In this document: in pieces, positions 1 through 11,649 of the stretch | How positions within the stretch are numbered: position 1 is the first letter of the stretch | Layout of the letters: every line of letters begins with the position of its first letter | Translations under genes and position numbers: made by a program | The notes under the pieces: model-generated | Told to the model about the DNA's origin: nothing | The model's database searches: none | Seen by the model: only the letters and a program-made list of their open reading frames with translations | Assembly: GCA_006176705.1 (NCBI GenBank) | Contig: QRFJ01002304.1 | Coordinates: 1-64,000, forward strand | DNA from: Cocos nucifera | Lineage: Eukaryota; Streptophyta; Magnoliopsida; Arecales; Arecaceae | Direction of reading: 5' to 3' | Length of the DNA: 64,000 nt

Positions 1-1458
1 CAGCAATGAAGTCAGAATTAATCGATGCACCTCAAACAAGTTGGTTTAGTAGGTCCTATAGGTATAGTCCTATTGGGTGTAATGGATCTACAAAGAAAGA
101 TGGGTGCAGGAGCAAAATTCGTGAAAGACATTCCAAAGCTAGTTAGTGGCAAGGATTAGGATTCAGATGAGGCTTTACTATCAGGATACCTTGTTTGTTC
201 AGGTGCCTGTAAAATCATGCGCACTTTGTTGTTGTTGATTGTCATTCTATTAATCAAATATGGCAAATGACTTAGAAATGCATGCTTAATGGAGCTACAA
301 TCTGCGTGGACGTATTTATGAACAGCCCTAGGTTTCACTCAAGATGCTTGATCCACAGATCAAGATGCAAAGATGTATTATAGATTAAGGCAAGGCTCGA
401 GCTGAATACTCGTTTTAATGTTATGATCATTAGTTTCTGTTTTCTCAAAGACGAGGGAGTTAACCATGTATGTTTTCAAAAAGTACAGTAGGAGGCTTTA
501 TCTTTCTGTGTTGTCATGGATGATATTTTCCTATTGGGAATGATTTCCAATGCTTGATCCAGTTAATGATGATATCTAAAGAATTCTCAATGAAAGATCT
601 AGGGAAATCCTTCATTCTAAGAATTAAGATCTATAGAGATAGACCGAATAGGGATGCTAGGTTCACAGAAGATAATAGAGAAGTTGCTTAAAAGATTTGC
701 CATAGAAAACTCCAAGAGGGATTGTTATCTTCAACAGTGATTCAATCTCTCCAAGAAAATGTATCTAACATACCTGAGAGATGAATGTGAGAGCAAAATC
801 CTTAGCTTCAGCAATGGGAGCCTCATGTGCTCTTATTTATATACGATCTGATTGGCCCATGCTATGAGTTGTCTGAGCAAATATCAGTCAATCTCAGAGT
901 GTAAGATTGGATTCTATGAAGATCCTTAAGTCTTGAGAAGAATACAAGTAATGTTGTTGGTTTTTTGTAATGGAGAACTCAAGTTCGGGGATCAACTCGG
1001 TTTTATATTCGATATAGATGTCGAAAGTGTATTTGAAGTCTGTTGTGTGTATGTGGTCTATCAGTTGGAGAGTTTCAAGCGACGAGTTTGAATCAGATTC
1101 ACATGGAGCAGCAGTACATGTCTGCGTCAAAAAGCTTATTGAAGGAGGCATTTGGTAAGAAGTTTTGCGCGCAGAATCGAGCAGCATCGGATGCCATTTC
1201 CTCTATACTATTGACAATAATGTGCCATAGCCCATTGCTAGGAGCAAGGGTCATCCCAAAAAATCCAAGCCGTTGCAGCGCATACCACTATCCACGATTA
1301 TCTTAAGAAAGTTACATCAAGTCAAAAGAGTCAACTCCGTAGATAATGCAGCGACCACTTATAAGCCACTGGGTCAGGTAGATATCGAAGCCCACTTGAG
1401 AAGATGAATTAGATTTGTAGCAATTGGCTTTAGATCAAGTGGAGTTTGTTAAATTATG
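1..1458 (+). pseudogene. Decayed Ty1/copia pol, RT to RNase H end (element A)
   Basis: The conceptual translation, read across many stops and frameshifts, follows the copia reverse transcriptase and RNase H order. It opens with AMKSEL near base 6. A changed copy of the RT catalytic region (VVMDDIFLLGND) lies near 510-545, followed by FSMKDLG and a KIYRDR block near 585-640. RNase H-like phrases continue near 1,080-1,330, and the reading ends in VCPKKPDWL near 1,455-1,485. The window starts inside pol, so gag, protease and integrase are not visible. No frame is open for more than about 100 residues, so this copy is dead. The family assignment comes from these motifs; the lineage within copia is not resolved. 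Confidence 0.75.
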
Positions 1459-3594
1459 TGTGCCCTAAGAAGCCAGATTGGCTGACACTTGTAATACACT
1501 TCTAAGGCAAAATTTAAAGTTTGACTATAAATATAAAATAGATTATTTTCTATCAATATGTATTTGAAGGTCTGTTGTACATCCTTTAGTTAATGATAAT
1601 GATAGTTAAATTTTCAAGAATTGAAAATTTAATATATGAATTTTCATATTAATCATATAATGCTTTCGACTATGAGATGTCATGAGGATTTGATTGACCA
1701 AAAGATTGGTGTACACGCTTCTTTACGATATGATGAGTCTAGAGTCTATGATGTAAAGACACTGGAGTGAGAGGTAATGTACTCGTTAGAAACGAGGGCA
1801 TGAGCTGATGCACCTTGAGCAGTTATGAGGAAGTCTACCTTTCATCGATGACTGGCTCGAAGATTGCAGTTGTGTTGTTCTTTGACTAAGGTGCATCGAC
1901 AGTTCAGCTTGAGGTGGTTATGTTTAACTACAAACATAACTTGAATCTCCTAGCATTCGAAATCTTGATATGTATGTTGGCTTATAGCATGTTCATTTAG
2001 AATTAGATTGCACAATTAGGGGATCTATCTACCTGCGTGAGATGGGGGAGCATCTATGATGATGATCGAGAATAGGTCCATAAGCCCATGGCCATAGCAG
2101 AGTGAAATATAGAAAGTTTTATCTATTTGGATTTTCACAATTGATCGGTTGAATTGAATGATAATTCATTATGATTACGATAAATAGGTTTGACGATATC
2201 ACCTAACCTAATCCAATCGAGCTCAAGATAGAGGAACCTAATCCACAGGTAATACACCAAGAGTTCACTTTGTGTTTGATGGATTCCCGATATGCTGCTA
2301 GGTGTCACTGATGGATTGTTGAAGCAATTAGAATAATTTGGATGATCGATTCATATTTATCTGAATTCAAAAAGATTCTAATCCTTGAAGTGTTTCGATA
2401 TTGTCATGTATAAATTATACATATCATTATTATCATACAAACTAACCTAACTAGATCCAAAATAATTGTGATCTGATTCATCAATGTGTACTAATCATTC
2501 AATGATTTGATAAGATCAAGTTAGGTTCAGAAACTGCTAGCACACGATGTGCCTATTATTCTTCTTAATAATCATAAAACTGTATCTGATGGAGCCAAAA
2601 TTATTTTTGGACTCACTCAGAAACTTTTTACTTGATCTGACTGGACTTGTCCAGATCAAAAAATTAATCTTAATTTTGAGAAATTAAATAACAATACCTG
2701 CCATTTTTCGATCATTGCTAAATTGTTCTCGGATATTTGTCAAATGTTGACCATGACACTTAGACATCTACTATGTTCATGCACCCATAGAAAAGTACTT
2801 TGGGCCTTATCCCCCTGCTAAATGTAGATGAAGAAAGAGACATGCTAGGAGGCGTGCGCCCCATAGATGATAAATAAGGAGCTCATATAGATGGACTCCA
2901 GGTTGCTTAGGGATTAAACTCTATTGGTGCAAAAATTCTCTTTTGTACCCATCTTTGATGCCCATAGGAGTAATTTTAAGTCTCTCATCTGATTGGATCA
3001 CATGATGTCATCCTCCAATCGATTTAGACTAATTACTATAAGAGCCATGATTGACCGGGATGATGTGGCACTGAATGGCGTAGCAGGATCTATATAACCC
3101 TATCTACGCCTAGATTTTAATACTTCTTTACTTTAGCCCCACCACAAGGCCTATTCTCCTCCTTCTCTATGCCACCTCTGTCCTCTCTTCTCCTCTCACG
3201 TCTAAGAGCTTTTGGGCACAAAATAAGGTGCGTCAAGCAAGTGAAAGGCGCCAGGAAAGAGAGAAGGCAGCACTATTGCAAGAGACAATGACTGTTCTTC
3301 TAAAGAAATTTTGAAGACCTTCAAGATCAATTCTAGATCTGATTTTTGAAGGATTGATTGAGAAGGAGAAGATCTCTAGATCCTATCCAAGTGGATATCG
3401 GTAGAGGCCAGGCGCTTGCATGGCTACATCCAGAACCTCAGGCAAACATCGGATCATCATAGGATAATTGGATTATCCAAAATAAATATATAATTAAATT
3501 AGATTTAATTTTTATTTTTTTTTTTATTATCAGATCAATAAGATTAGATCTAATTAGGATCTCAAAGAAAAAATATTTGAAATATCCCCTTGAT
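1459..3594 (+). repeat. LTR of copia element A (3' side abuts G1)
   Basis: The LTR appears to start at TGTGCCCTAAG just after the last pol-like codons and a purine-rich stretch. From about 2,450 to 3,594 it aligns by eye with 17,273-18,464. Both share the passage around CTGCTAGCAC, a run on NNTGTTGACCATTGACAC type sequence, CTCTCCACGTCTAA-like promoter-proximal text, AGAGGCCAGGC and an AT-rich tail ending in CTTGATC. A TATA-like stretch (TATATAACCC) near 3,092 would fit an LTR promoter. The true 3' end is not seen because the sequence changes to gypsy LTR near 3,595-3,606. Length of more than 2 kb is long for a copia LTR. Confidence 0.6.
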
Positions 3595-3605
3595 CAATTA
3601 ACGAA

Positions 3606-4577
3606 ACGACTGACAATAAAAATAAGGCTTTTTCCTCATGCATCATGCTCCTTTCGAAACGAATTTCTCGAGCACCACTCTTTTCAGATGAACTCCTACA
3701 GTAGCACTCCTTCCAACAAACTCCCATATCGTATGCTCCTTCAAAGTGACTCCTCTAGCTACCTTCTTTCAGATGACACTCCTTAGCAGATGCTCCTTCC
3801 GGACAAACTCCCGCCTCGGTCGCGCTCCTTCCAAACAAACTCCTCCAGTCGCACTTCTTCAGACAAACCCCTCGCTCATGCTCTCTGGTAATGGCTTCTT
3901 CTTAGGCAGAATCCTTTCAGATGCACTCCTTTCAGTCTACTTCCTAGCTAAAATCTCCCATCTAGTCACAAACTACTCAGCCATATATATGCCTGTCAAA
4001 TCAAGCTCTCCAAAAAACCTTGTCAATCACTGATTCTATACAACACTCCGTGAATGATTCGAACATGCGATTTCAATCCTATTTAGAAACACACGACACA
4101 CAACCTTGAGAGACTTTTCAAACCTTTGAAGATCATATAAGACATTGTCCGATCAACCTCGACTGTGCAGCAGTTCGCTGTTATACATAGAAGTTTCGAC
4201 CTATGTCAAAACTTTTGAACAATAGATCTCAAATGTCTGCAGATGCGCAAATAAATATAATCGATTCTGTGTAACAATCACGTGGCACTGAAGCAGTCAC
4301 TATAGCATGGTTTATGGCTGTCACTATCAGTTTGTTACATGCGTTGTGTCTATAAAAAGGGACCCTCCATATAATGTTTACTCAAACTCTCTTCTTCTTC
4401 CCATCACTCTACTGTCTTTTATTTCCAGTATCTCATTCAGTGGTGAAACTAATTGAGGCATTGAGGACCTCCAGAGCACGCCACCTTCGATTAAATATTA
4501 TTTTATAGGTTCCATCGGTAGCCTCACCTTTCCAACTTCAGCTTCCTCCAACATCCTCATAGATTTCCGCACTAATA
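3606..4577 (+). repeat. G1 5' LTR, lacking its first ~170-190 bp
   Basis: Aligns by eye with the later part of the G1 3' LTR (24,350-25,685). Shared blocks include the CTCCTTTC/GAACTCC minisatellite, GACCAACCTCGACTG-like text, a TATA box region (TCTATAAAAAGGGACCC near 4,351), CTCTTCTTCTTC, and the end CGCACTAATA. The first part of the LTR, including the TG terminus, is replaced by copia A LTR. The internal minisatellite is much shorter here (about 3,640-3,930) than in the 3' LTR. Confidence 0.75.
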
Positions 4578-4579
4578 GG

Positions 4580-4597
4580 ATTGACGCTAAAGGAGGC
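4580..4597 (+). other. G1 primer-binding site
   Basis: ATTGACGCTAAAGGAGG lies three bases after the LTR end. It corresponds to TTGGTGCTAGAGAAAGGG in G2 and to TTGGCGCTAGAAGGAGGG on the minus strand in element T. The shared position and core show that all three elements use the same tRNA primer. I have not assigned the tRNA. Confidence 0.6.
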
Positions 4598-4622
4598 TTG
4601 TTGAGCCCTTATTCTAAAAGAA

Positions 4623-4866
4623 ATGCCTAGTCAATCCTATCTATCTTTTTTCTCTTCTAATCTCTTGAATCCACTTTCATTTAGTCTCTTTTTGCTACAG
4701 AAATACCTCCGAAGAAGACAACTATCTAGCGATCCATCAGCTCTGCTGTCAGATCTGAGCCAGACTGCCTACTCAACACCACTGCGGCTCGGCCTCAACC
4801 TCCTTCACAGGCGGCCATGATGGGATTAGATGTAGTTACCTCGGATGCATGCAGATTGAGGCTTAC
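4623..4866 (+). pseudogene. G1 gag, N-terminal segment before copia C
   Basis: A reading from about 4,705 gives PPKKTT, then a Pro/Arg-rich tract. It matches in place the gag start of element T (MPPRRASTRRS) and of G2 (MPSKKAT). The segment stops at the left edge of element C and resumes after 10,192. Stops are present in every frame. Confidence 0.5.
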
Positions 4867-5448
4867 TGTGAGCTCAAGCAGTGGCACTCCAAGTCTTAAA
4901 ACATGAGAAACAAGTCATGGAAAGAGGAAGCAAGTCGAAGAAGATCAGTCTCAATAGTAAAGTTCAGAAACTAGACCAGCTCACTCAGAGATTGAGCCAG
5001 CTCAGTTGGAAACTAGATCGGCTCAGTCCAAAATTGGGTCGGCTAGGGTTTAGAGGAAATTCTAGATAGAAAGTAGTATTTTTGGGCTTTGGCATGCACT
5101 AACTGGATCGATTCAGTCTGGACTGAGCCGACCAGTTGAGGTTAGCAGCGTCATCTAAACTGGTCAGCTCAATTTTTGGGTATTATTTTATGTAATAGTT
5201 GTTTTGATTTGGAGAGTTTTTCTATGATCTTGGACTTGATCCTTTGTAAAGTATATATACTGAAAATAGGTCAAGATTGTAAGAGTGCTGAAATATACTG
5301 AATAAAAGCTCTTTTCTTTCAGTAAATTCTTTTCTCTATTCTTTATTTATTAGTCTGCTTTTGATTAATCTTTAGAAAGTACTTTCTGTTGCTTGGCTAA
5401 TCACTGGCGGCCACATCGATCCATGTGGAAAGAGCAATATTCCCTAAT
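4867..5448 (+). repeat. Element C 5' LTR
   Basis: Starts TGTGAGCTCAAG and pairs with the 3' LTR at 9,623. Shared landmarks are GATCAGTCTCAATAGTAAAG, several GGCTCAGTC/GACTGAGCC motifs, a TATA region near 5,258 (GTATATATACTGAAAATAGG), CTCTTTTCTTTC and GATCCATGTG. The expected CA end has decayed to CTAA. Confidence 0.85.
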
Positions 5449-5449
5449 T

Positions 5450-5461
5450 TGGTATCGAAGT
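5450..5461 (+). other. Element C primer-binding site
   Basis: TGGTATCGAAGT sits two bases after the LTR end. It is a mutated form of TGGTATCAGAGC, the initiator-methionine-tRNA-complementary site used by most plant copia elements. Confidence 0.75.
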
Positions 5462-5599
5462 GTGTTGCATGGAAGAAGAAAAATATTAGGATTTACTACA
5501 TCAGATCTGTTGCACTAGGTTTTATCCTAAAACTCTAGTTTGCTTCGTGGTTTGTCTCTAGATTAGAGTGTGAGATTGTTTATACGAAGGAACGATGAT

Positions 5600-6165
5600 A
5601 CAAAAGTTGGGAAAGGATCTAGGGATAGTTAGTATTTCTGTAAAGGGTAGTTTTACTGGTATGTGATCATGAAGGATGTTAGAAATTTGTTCTTGATTTA
5701 TTTGAAGTCATGGGATCAAGATGGATTTAAGATGGATCAAAGGTTCAATCAGGTGTGTTCTAAGATGATGAGTTTGGATGTGAAGATCAACAAGGATCGG
5801 GCATTGCTGCTATTATGTTCTCTCCTAAGTTCGTATGATGGTCTCATAACAACTTTAGTTTATGGGAAAAAAATCCTAAACTATGAAGAGGTTGTTGGTG
5901 TACTCAGATCAAATGAGCAAAGGGAGAAGATCTACAAGAAAGACCCTAAGTTTGAGATCTTGGCTGTGAATAAAAGATAGGAAAGATCAAAGGAGAAGAC
6001 AAGAGGAAAATATAAGGGCAGGTCAACGTCTCATGATCAAAGGAAGATGACATTGAAATATTATAAATGTCATCAGCCTGAACACCTTAGGAGAGATTGT
6101 TCCCTTTTGAGATCAGAAAAAGAGAAGGCCAGCAAGAAAGATGATACAACTTCTGTAAGCAGTGG
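5600..6165 (+). pseudogene. Element C gag remnant with zinc knuckle
   Basis: The frame at 5,663-5,980 contains a UBN2/copia-gag type passage (ALLLLCSLLSSYDGLITTL, then NYEEVVGVL), the usual C-terminal half of copia gag. A stop separates it from 6,047-6,160, which holds the zinc knuckle. The knuckle reads YYKCHQPEHLRRDC: the first cysteine is replaced by tyrosine and the glycine by glutamate, so it should not bind zinc normally. The N-terminal half of gag is short and badly decayed. Confidence 0.75.
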
Positions 6166-7436
6166 AGAAGACCTGCTAGTTATATCAAATAGATCCATAG
6201 AGTGCGATACTATGTGGATATTAGATTCAGCATGCTCGCACCGCTATACTTTTCATCGAAAGTGGTTTGCTACCTACTAGAAGGTCGATGATGCAAGTGT
6301 CAGTCTTGGAGATGATCACCCATGCAAAGTAGCTAAAATTGGCTCTATTAGAATGAGGATGTATAACGGGATCATTCGTATATTATCAAATGTCAGGCAT
6401 ATACCAGAGTTGAAAAAGATTGATTTCTTTGGGCTACTTGGAGAGGCAGGATTATGCTTTTAGAGTAGGCTGAAAGGATGTCTAAATTTTCAAGAAAGCG
6501 TTTTAGTGATGAGAGTAGAAAGACTAGCACAAATCTTACAGATAGAAGGCTCAGTAGTAAATGATAGTGCAGCAGAGGTGCAGCAGCAGAAGAGGAGCAG
6601 AAATTTTATATCATGTATGGCAACTATCGGGATCATGAGTGACGTTGTCAAGAACTAACAGAAGAGGTATGATCCTAGCCTGAGAAGGAGGGCAAAGATC
6701 TTTATGAGTCGTGTATCTTTGGCAAACAGCATAGGATGAAGTTTGCCAAAAGTACCAAACACAGTGAGGGGTTGCTGGATTTAGTGCACTCGAATGTGTA
6801 GGGACCAGCTCCTATATCAGCTAGAGGTAGGGTAAAATACTTTATTACTTTTATTAATAATTTTTCAAGAAAGGTATGGATTTATCTGATCAGAGAAAAA
6901 TCATAGGTGTTTGTCCGATTCAGAATCTGGAGAGCTAAAGTAGAGAAGGAGTCAGAGAGACAAGTAAAGTGTCTGAGGTCGGACAATGAAGGAGAGTATA
7001 CTAGCCTAGAGTTTAGGAAGTACTATGAGAAAAATGGCATCGAACGCCATAACACGATGAAGATGATGCCCCAGCAAAATGGTATCATGGAGAGGATGAA
7101 CCGGACACTGACCAAGAAAGCATGGAGTTTGAGGCTGTAGACATCACTCTCAAAATTCTTTTGGGGTGATGCTCTAACTTTTTCTTATTTTCTTGTGAAT
7201 AGGTTCCCTCATTATAGCTAAATGGAGGCATTCCAGAAGTGGTCTGGAGTGGAAAGAAGGTGGAGCTTGGCCACTTGAAAGTCTTTGGTTGCACAGCCTA
7301 TACACATATGGAGGCAATCGAGAGGAGCAAATTAGATCCGAAATCTCAAAAGATGACATTCATAGGATATCCACAAGGAGTCAAGGGGTACCAACTATGA
7401 GACTCTCAGGCATAGAAGTTAGTGATCAGTAGGGAT
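6166..7436 (+). pseudogene. Element C protease and integrase remnant
   Basis: The aspartic protease signature is visible as WILDSACSH near 6,216-6,242. Integrase follows. MKFAKSTKHSEGLLDLVHSNVWGP (near 6,738-6,810) has Asn where the first catalytic Asp of the DDE triad is expected. RSDNEGEY (near 6,979-7,002) keeps the second Asp. PQQNGIMERMNRT (near 7,072-7,110) keeps the Glu. The reading then passes GCTAYTHMEA and ends in KLVISRD at 7,416-7,436, where an unrelated 175-bp segment interrupts it. Several stops are present. Confidence 0.8.
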
Positions 7437-7611
7437 GATCCCAAGGATCCATCAATTCCTCTCTCATCATTTGAGAGGACCAGCGAAGCACCAGCCTACG
7501 GTGTTTGGTCCAGAACATGAATGCTTTCGCTGGCCTCCCCTTTCAGGAAGGGCGCTACTGCCTGAGTTGCCATGTTCCCAACAATGGATAGCTAGGCTAA
7601 GTAGGCTAGGA
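7437..7611. other. 175-bp insertion of unknown origin inside element C pol
   Basis: Copia polyproteins normally read SRDVIFDE across the integrase-RT linker. Here SRD ends at 7,436 and VIFDE resumes at 7,612. The 175 bases between match nothing in the copia frame and are more GC-rich than the flanks. The length is not a multiple of three, so it shifts the frame. I see no clear duplication of the target at its ends. Origin is unknown; filler DNA or an organellar fragment are possible. Confidence 0.7.
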
Positions 7612-9622
7612 GTTATCTTTGATGAGAAGAGCATCTTGAGGAGGTCTAGGATAGATGGAATTAGGAAAATAAAAATGAACAGCGGTGGTCAGTCAGAGAA
7701 TGATGGCATGCAAGATAAATCCACTTACAGGAGTACTCCTATTGAGGTAGAGTTGAGCAGAAAAGTATTATCTCAGATTGAAAATCAGCATGGAGGATCG
7801 ACAGTTCAGACAGATGTGCAGGAACAGCAACAAACATCAGACAGAGATGTGCCAGTGGGAATGGCTTTGCACAAGCCCCAGCGTACTATTAGGAGATCGG
7901 TCAGATATGGCATTGATGAGGTTATCTTCAATGTACTCATCACTGCTAATGAAGATCCAGAGAATTATGCAGAGGCCATGGAGAGTGAGGATCATGATTC
8001 ATGGATGTAGGCCATGATGGAGGAGATGGATCATTTGAGAAAGAATCAGCATGCAGCTGGTGGATCTTTCAAGGGCTGTCGATCATTGGCTTAAAGTGAA
8101 TATACCAAAAAAGAAAGCACCTTACAGAACAAGATGGAGTCAGATTCAATGCAAGGGCTGGTAGGGTGTGTGGTGTGGTGTGTGGTGCCCAAAGCGCATA
8201 CGATACTTACAAAGGAAAGGGATTGACTACATAAAAATTTTCTCTCCTATGATGCGTCATACATCTATTCAAATTTTACTATCACCGGTGGCACAGCATA
8301 ACATGGAATTGGAATAAATGGACATGAAGATGGCTTTTCTTCATGAGACTTTGAAAGAAAGAATCGACATGAAGCAGTCAGATGGTTTCATGGAGATGGG
8401 ATAGGAAGAAAAGGTTTATTTACTCAGGAAGTCTTTGTATGGCTTGAAATAATTCCCTCGTCAGTGGTATCAAAGGTTCGATAGCTTTGTCTTGAGCCTA
8501 GGTTTCAGCAGATGTGAACATGATTATTGTGTCTATATCAAGGATGTAGATGAGGAGGATGCCCTGTACCTGTTATTGTATGTAGATGATATGCTCATAG
8601 CTAGTAGAAGCATGGATGTAGTGAAAAGATTGAAAAGGGCATTATCATCTGAATTTGAGATGAAAGATTTGGGTCCAACTGAAAAAATCTTTGTAATAAA
8701 GATTTACAGAGATAGGTGCAAAGGAATGCTCCATTTGTCATAAAGAAAGTATGTCCAGAAGGTTCTAGAGAGGTTTGGGATGGAGAAGGCCAAACCTGCA
8801 GAGACACCATTGCCGAGCCATATGTCTCTCTCCAAGTTACAGTACCCCCAGTCAAAAAAGGAGAGAGAGTACATGGAACGAATCCCTTATACAAATGCTG
8901 AAGGCAGTGTGATGTACACTATGGTATGCTGTAGATTAGATATAGCACATGCTATGAGCATGGTTAGCAGATACATGGCTAACCCTAGAAAGGAACACTG
9001 GAAAGCATTGAAATGGATATTGAGATATCTGCATGGAACAAGAGATTATGGTTTGGTATTTGATGGGCAGCTAAAAAAATTTGGAGAACAATCTATGAAG
9101 ATGTGTGAAGGTTCAGGTCCTCTAAAAGGATTTGTTGATGCAAATTATGCTGGTGATCTTGACACAAGGAGGTCTACTACTAGATACCTCTTCTGCATAT
9201 ATAGTGGATCGGTGTCTTAGAGATCAACCCTTCAGCCAATCATGATCTTGTCTACCATAGAGGTCGAGTACATTGGGATAACGGAGGCAACAAAGAAAGT
9301 CCTTTGGCTTAGGAGGCCAATTGATGAGTTGGGGGTGGAGCAGAGCAAGGTTACACTATTCAGTGATAGTTAGAGTGCTCTATTGTTGGCACAGAATCCA
9401 GTCTATCATACGCACACAAAGCATATAGATGTGAGGTACCATAAAATCAAAGAGCTGGTGAAGGAAGGTGAAATGGAACTGATAAAGGTTCATACCAAGA
9501 AAAATCAGTCTGAGACACTCATGCAGGTACTCCCCAGAGATAGCTTTCAGAGATGTGTGGCATGGATGGGTCTGTTGAGAAGAGATGAGTTCACGAGAAC
9601 TTGGAAGCACCAAGATGGAGAA
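7612..9622 (+). pseudogene. Element C reverse transcriptase and RNase H remnant
   Basis: From VIFDEKS the reading continues through NEDPENYAEAM (near 7,950) into RT. The catalytic motif LLYVDDMLIAS is intact near 8,571-8,605, followed by FEMKDLG and an IYRDR block. RNase H begins near 9,110 with KGFVDANYAGD (one catalytic Asp kept) and runs through EVEYIGITEATK, a SDS block broken by a stop, and KHIDVRYHKIKEL near 9,420-9,450. The end reads WMGL and ECELRN just before the 3' LTR. Stops and shifts break it into at least five pieces. A GT-rich expansion (8,163-8,192) disrupts the RT start. Confidence 0.85.
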
Positions 9623-10192
9623 TGTGAGCTTAGAAATAGCACTCCTAAGTCTTGAAAATAGGAGAAGATAGGTCATGGAAAGATGGAAGCGAGTCCGAAG
9701 AAGAATCAGTCTCAATAGTAAAGTTCAAAAACTGGGTCGGCTCAGTCCAGAACTGGATCGGCTAGATCTCAAAGAAAAATCCAGATAGAAAGCAGCATTT
9801 TTGGACTGTTGGCATAATACACAACTGGGTCGGCTCAGTCCCAGGGTCGGCTCAGTCTGGGACTGAGCCGACCCAGTCGCAGGTTAGCCAGCTCAATTTT
9901 TATGGGTTATTATTTTATGTACGTGGATTATTTGAATTTAGAGAGTTTTTCTATGAGCTTGGACATGACCCTTTATAAAATATATATACTGAAAATAGGT
10001 CAATGTTGTAAGAGTGCTGAAATATAGTAAATAAAAGCTCTTTTCTTTCGAAAATCTCTTCTTCTCTTTTTCTCTATTCCTTAATTTATTTGATCATGCT
10101 TCTGCATTAATCTCTGAGAAGTACTTCCTTGTTGCTTGGCTAATCACCGGTGGCCATGTCGATCCATGTGAGAAGAGTGCATATTTCCAACA
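9623..10192 (+). repeat. Element C 3' LTR
   Basis: Starts TGTGAGCTTAG directly after the purine-rich AAGATGGAGAA and ends CCAACA. It aligns along its length with 4,867-5,448. It contains a perfect 19-nt inverted repeat (9,824-9,842 with 9,859-9,877) that is less regular in the 5' LTR. Confidence 0.85.
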
Positions 10193-11640
10193 TTATCGAA
10201 ATGGTGCAAGCCATGAGCAACCCCCGATGATAGCCCAACCAGAGAGACCCCAACCAAAACTTCAAGAACCAACACAAAGAATGACAACTTGGGTCAGCAG
10301 ACCCGTTACCCCTGGAAAGGAAAAGCAAAGAGCAAGAAGCCCCTGCTCTGATCATGATTCTTCTCTGAAGGAGACTTTCTCCATCTATAGTCGGCGGCCC
10401 TCTGAGATCCATGGTCGAGACGACTCTCTCAATCACAAGCTTTAGGATATAAATCAACAGATTGAGGAGCTCTGCCATGCCGCCTCAGTCCACCATGATG
10501 ATATTTAAACGATCCTCCTTTCTCTACCAAGATCATGCAAGAACCAGTCCCGCCAAACTTCAAACTCCTCCAATTCAAGAGTTACGATGAGAACTCTTAT
10601 CTGGTTGACCATCTTGAGGCCTCCCGGATGATGATGCTACTCCATGACGCATCGGATGCCATTTTGTACCGAGCTTTTCCATCTATCCTAAAGAGAGCAG
10701 CAAAAAATTGATACTCGAGCTTTAAATCGGGTACGATCTTCTTCTTTGACCAGATGAGCCATCAGTTCGTGGCTTATTTCATAAGCAGTCGATGTTCAAG
10801 ATAAAGTTCGGATTTCATCATCAATATTAAGAAGAAAGAAAGAGAGTCCATCCAAGCTTATATCAACTGCTTCAATGCTACTGTGCTGGAGGTCTGAAAC
10901 TTAGACCAGTCTGTAGCCATGGCCGCATTGAAAGATGGTCTATAGAAGAATGATCTTCTTTCCTTCTTAGAAAAAAAGTATCTCAGAAATTTTGCTGACA
11001 TATTGGCTCGGGCCAAGGTTATGCCCGGACGGAAGAGACCTTCAAATTGAAGGATGATGAGGCTATAAGAGAGTGGTAGGCAGGTGAATCCAGCAAACCC
11101 ACATCCAAAAGCAAGCCAAGTAAAGCTCGACCGCGCTCCCGAACTCCTCCCAAGTGCAGACAAACCCAAACTCCTCGAGCTCGTCGATAAGAAAGTCTAG
11201 ATCGAAGGATCTGGCAAAACTCACCTCCTAGAAGATTTAACAACTATGCTTTCTTGAACGCCTCAAAGATCTAGGTGCTGATCGAGATAAGGAAGCAACT
11301 ACAAGGGCTGAAGAGGATGCGAACTCATTTGGCCAAGCGTAACCCCAACAAGTACTGCCTTTACCATCGTGACCATGGTCACAACACTGAAGAGTGCATC
11401 CAGATTCAGGATGAGATCGAAGCACTAATTAGAAGAGGTTGGTTGGATCAATTTATCAGGCATCGATCGAAGAGAAGAGAAGATCATCCAAGAGCCCGAC
11501 CATAGCCTGAACCATCTCGACGAGATGAGCCGCAAGGAGATCGGCCTCTCCTTGGAATCATCAACACCATCGCTCAGGAAGATCAGCAAGGGGAGGCCAT
11601 TGCATCAGCAGATCCAGCAAAGAAGCAGCGGACTGAAGAA
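10193..11640 (+). pseudogene. G1 gag, main segment
   Basis: Resumes gag after element C. The Retrotrans_gag core is readable at about 10,530-11,040: EPVPPNFKLLQFKSYDE, LVDHLEASRMMMLLHDASDA, RAFPSILKRAA, HQFVAYFISSR, ESIQAYINCFNATVLEV and NLDQSVAMAALKDGL. A knuckle-like motif CLYHRDHGHNTEEC follows near 11,359-11,400 and then IEALIRRGWL. Parallel blocks occur in G2 at 27,650-28,640. Stops interrupt the frame about every 100 codons. Confidence 0.8.
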
Positions 11641-11649
11641 CCCATTTCT

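Larger units (their letters stand above)
4867..10192 (+). mobile_element. Ty1/copia element C (Tork-like), nested in G1 gag
   Basis: The element has two LTRs in direct orientation, a tRNA-iMet-type primer site, and gag, protease, integrase, RT and RNase H in copia order. A purine-rich tract ends at its 3' LTR. The RT/RNase H phrases (YVDDMLIAS, KHIDVRYH, WMGL near the end) and the gag knuckle context suggest the Tork/TNT1-like group. The flanking sequences join into one continuous G1 gag when compared with G2 near 27,330-27,400. Five-base flanks are CTTAC and TTATC, so a perfect target-site duplication is not seen. LTR divergence and multiple stops indicate an old, inactive copy. Confidence 0.85.
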
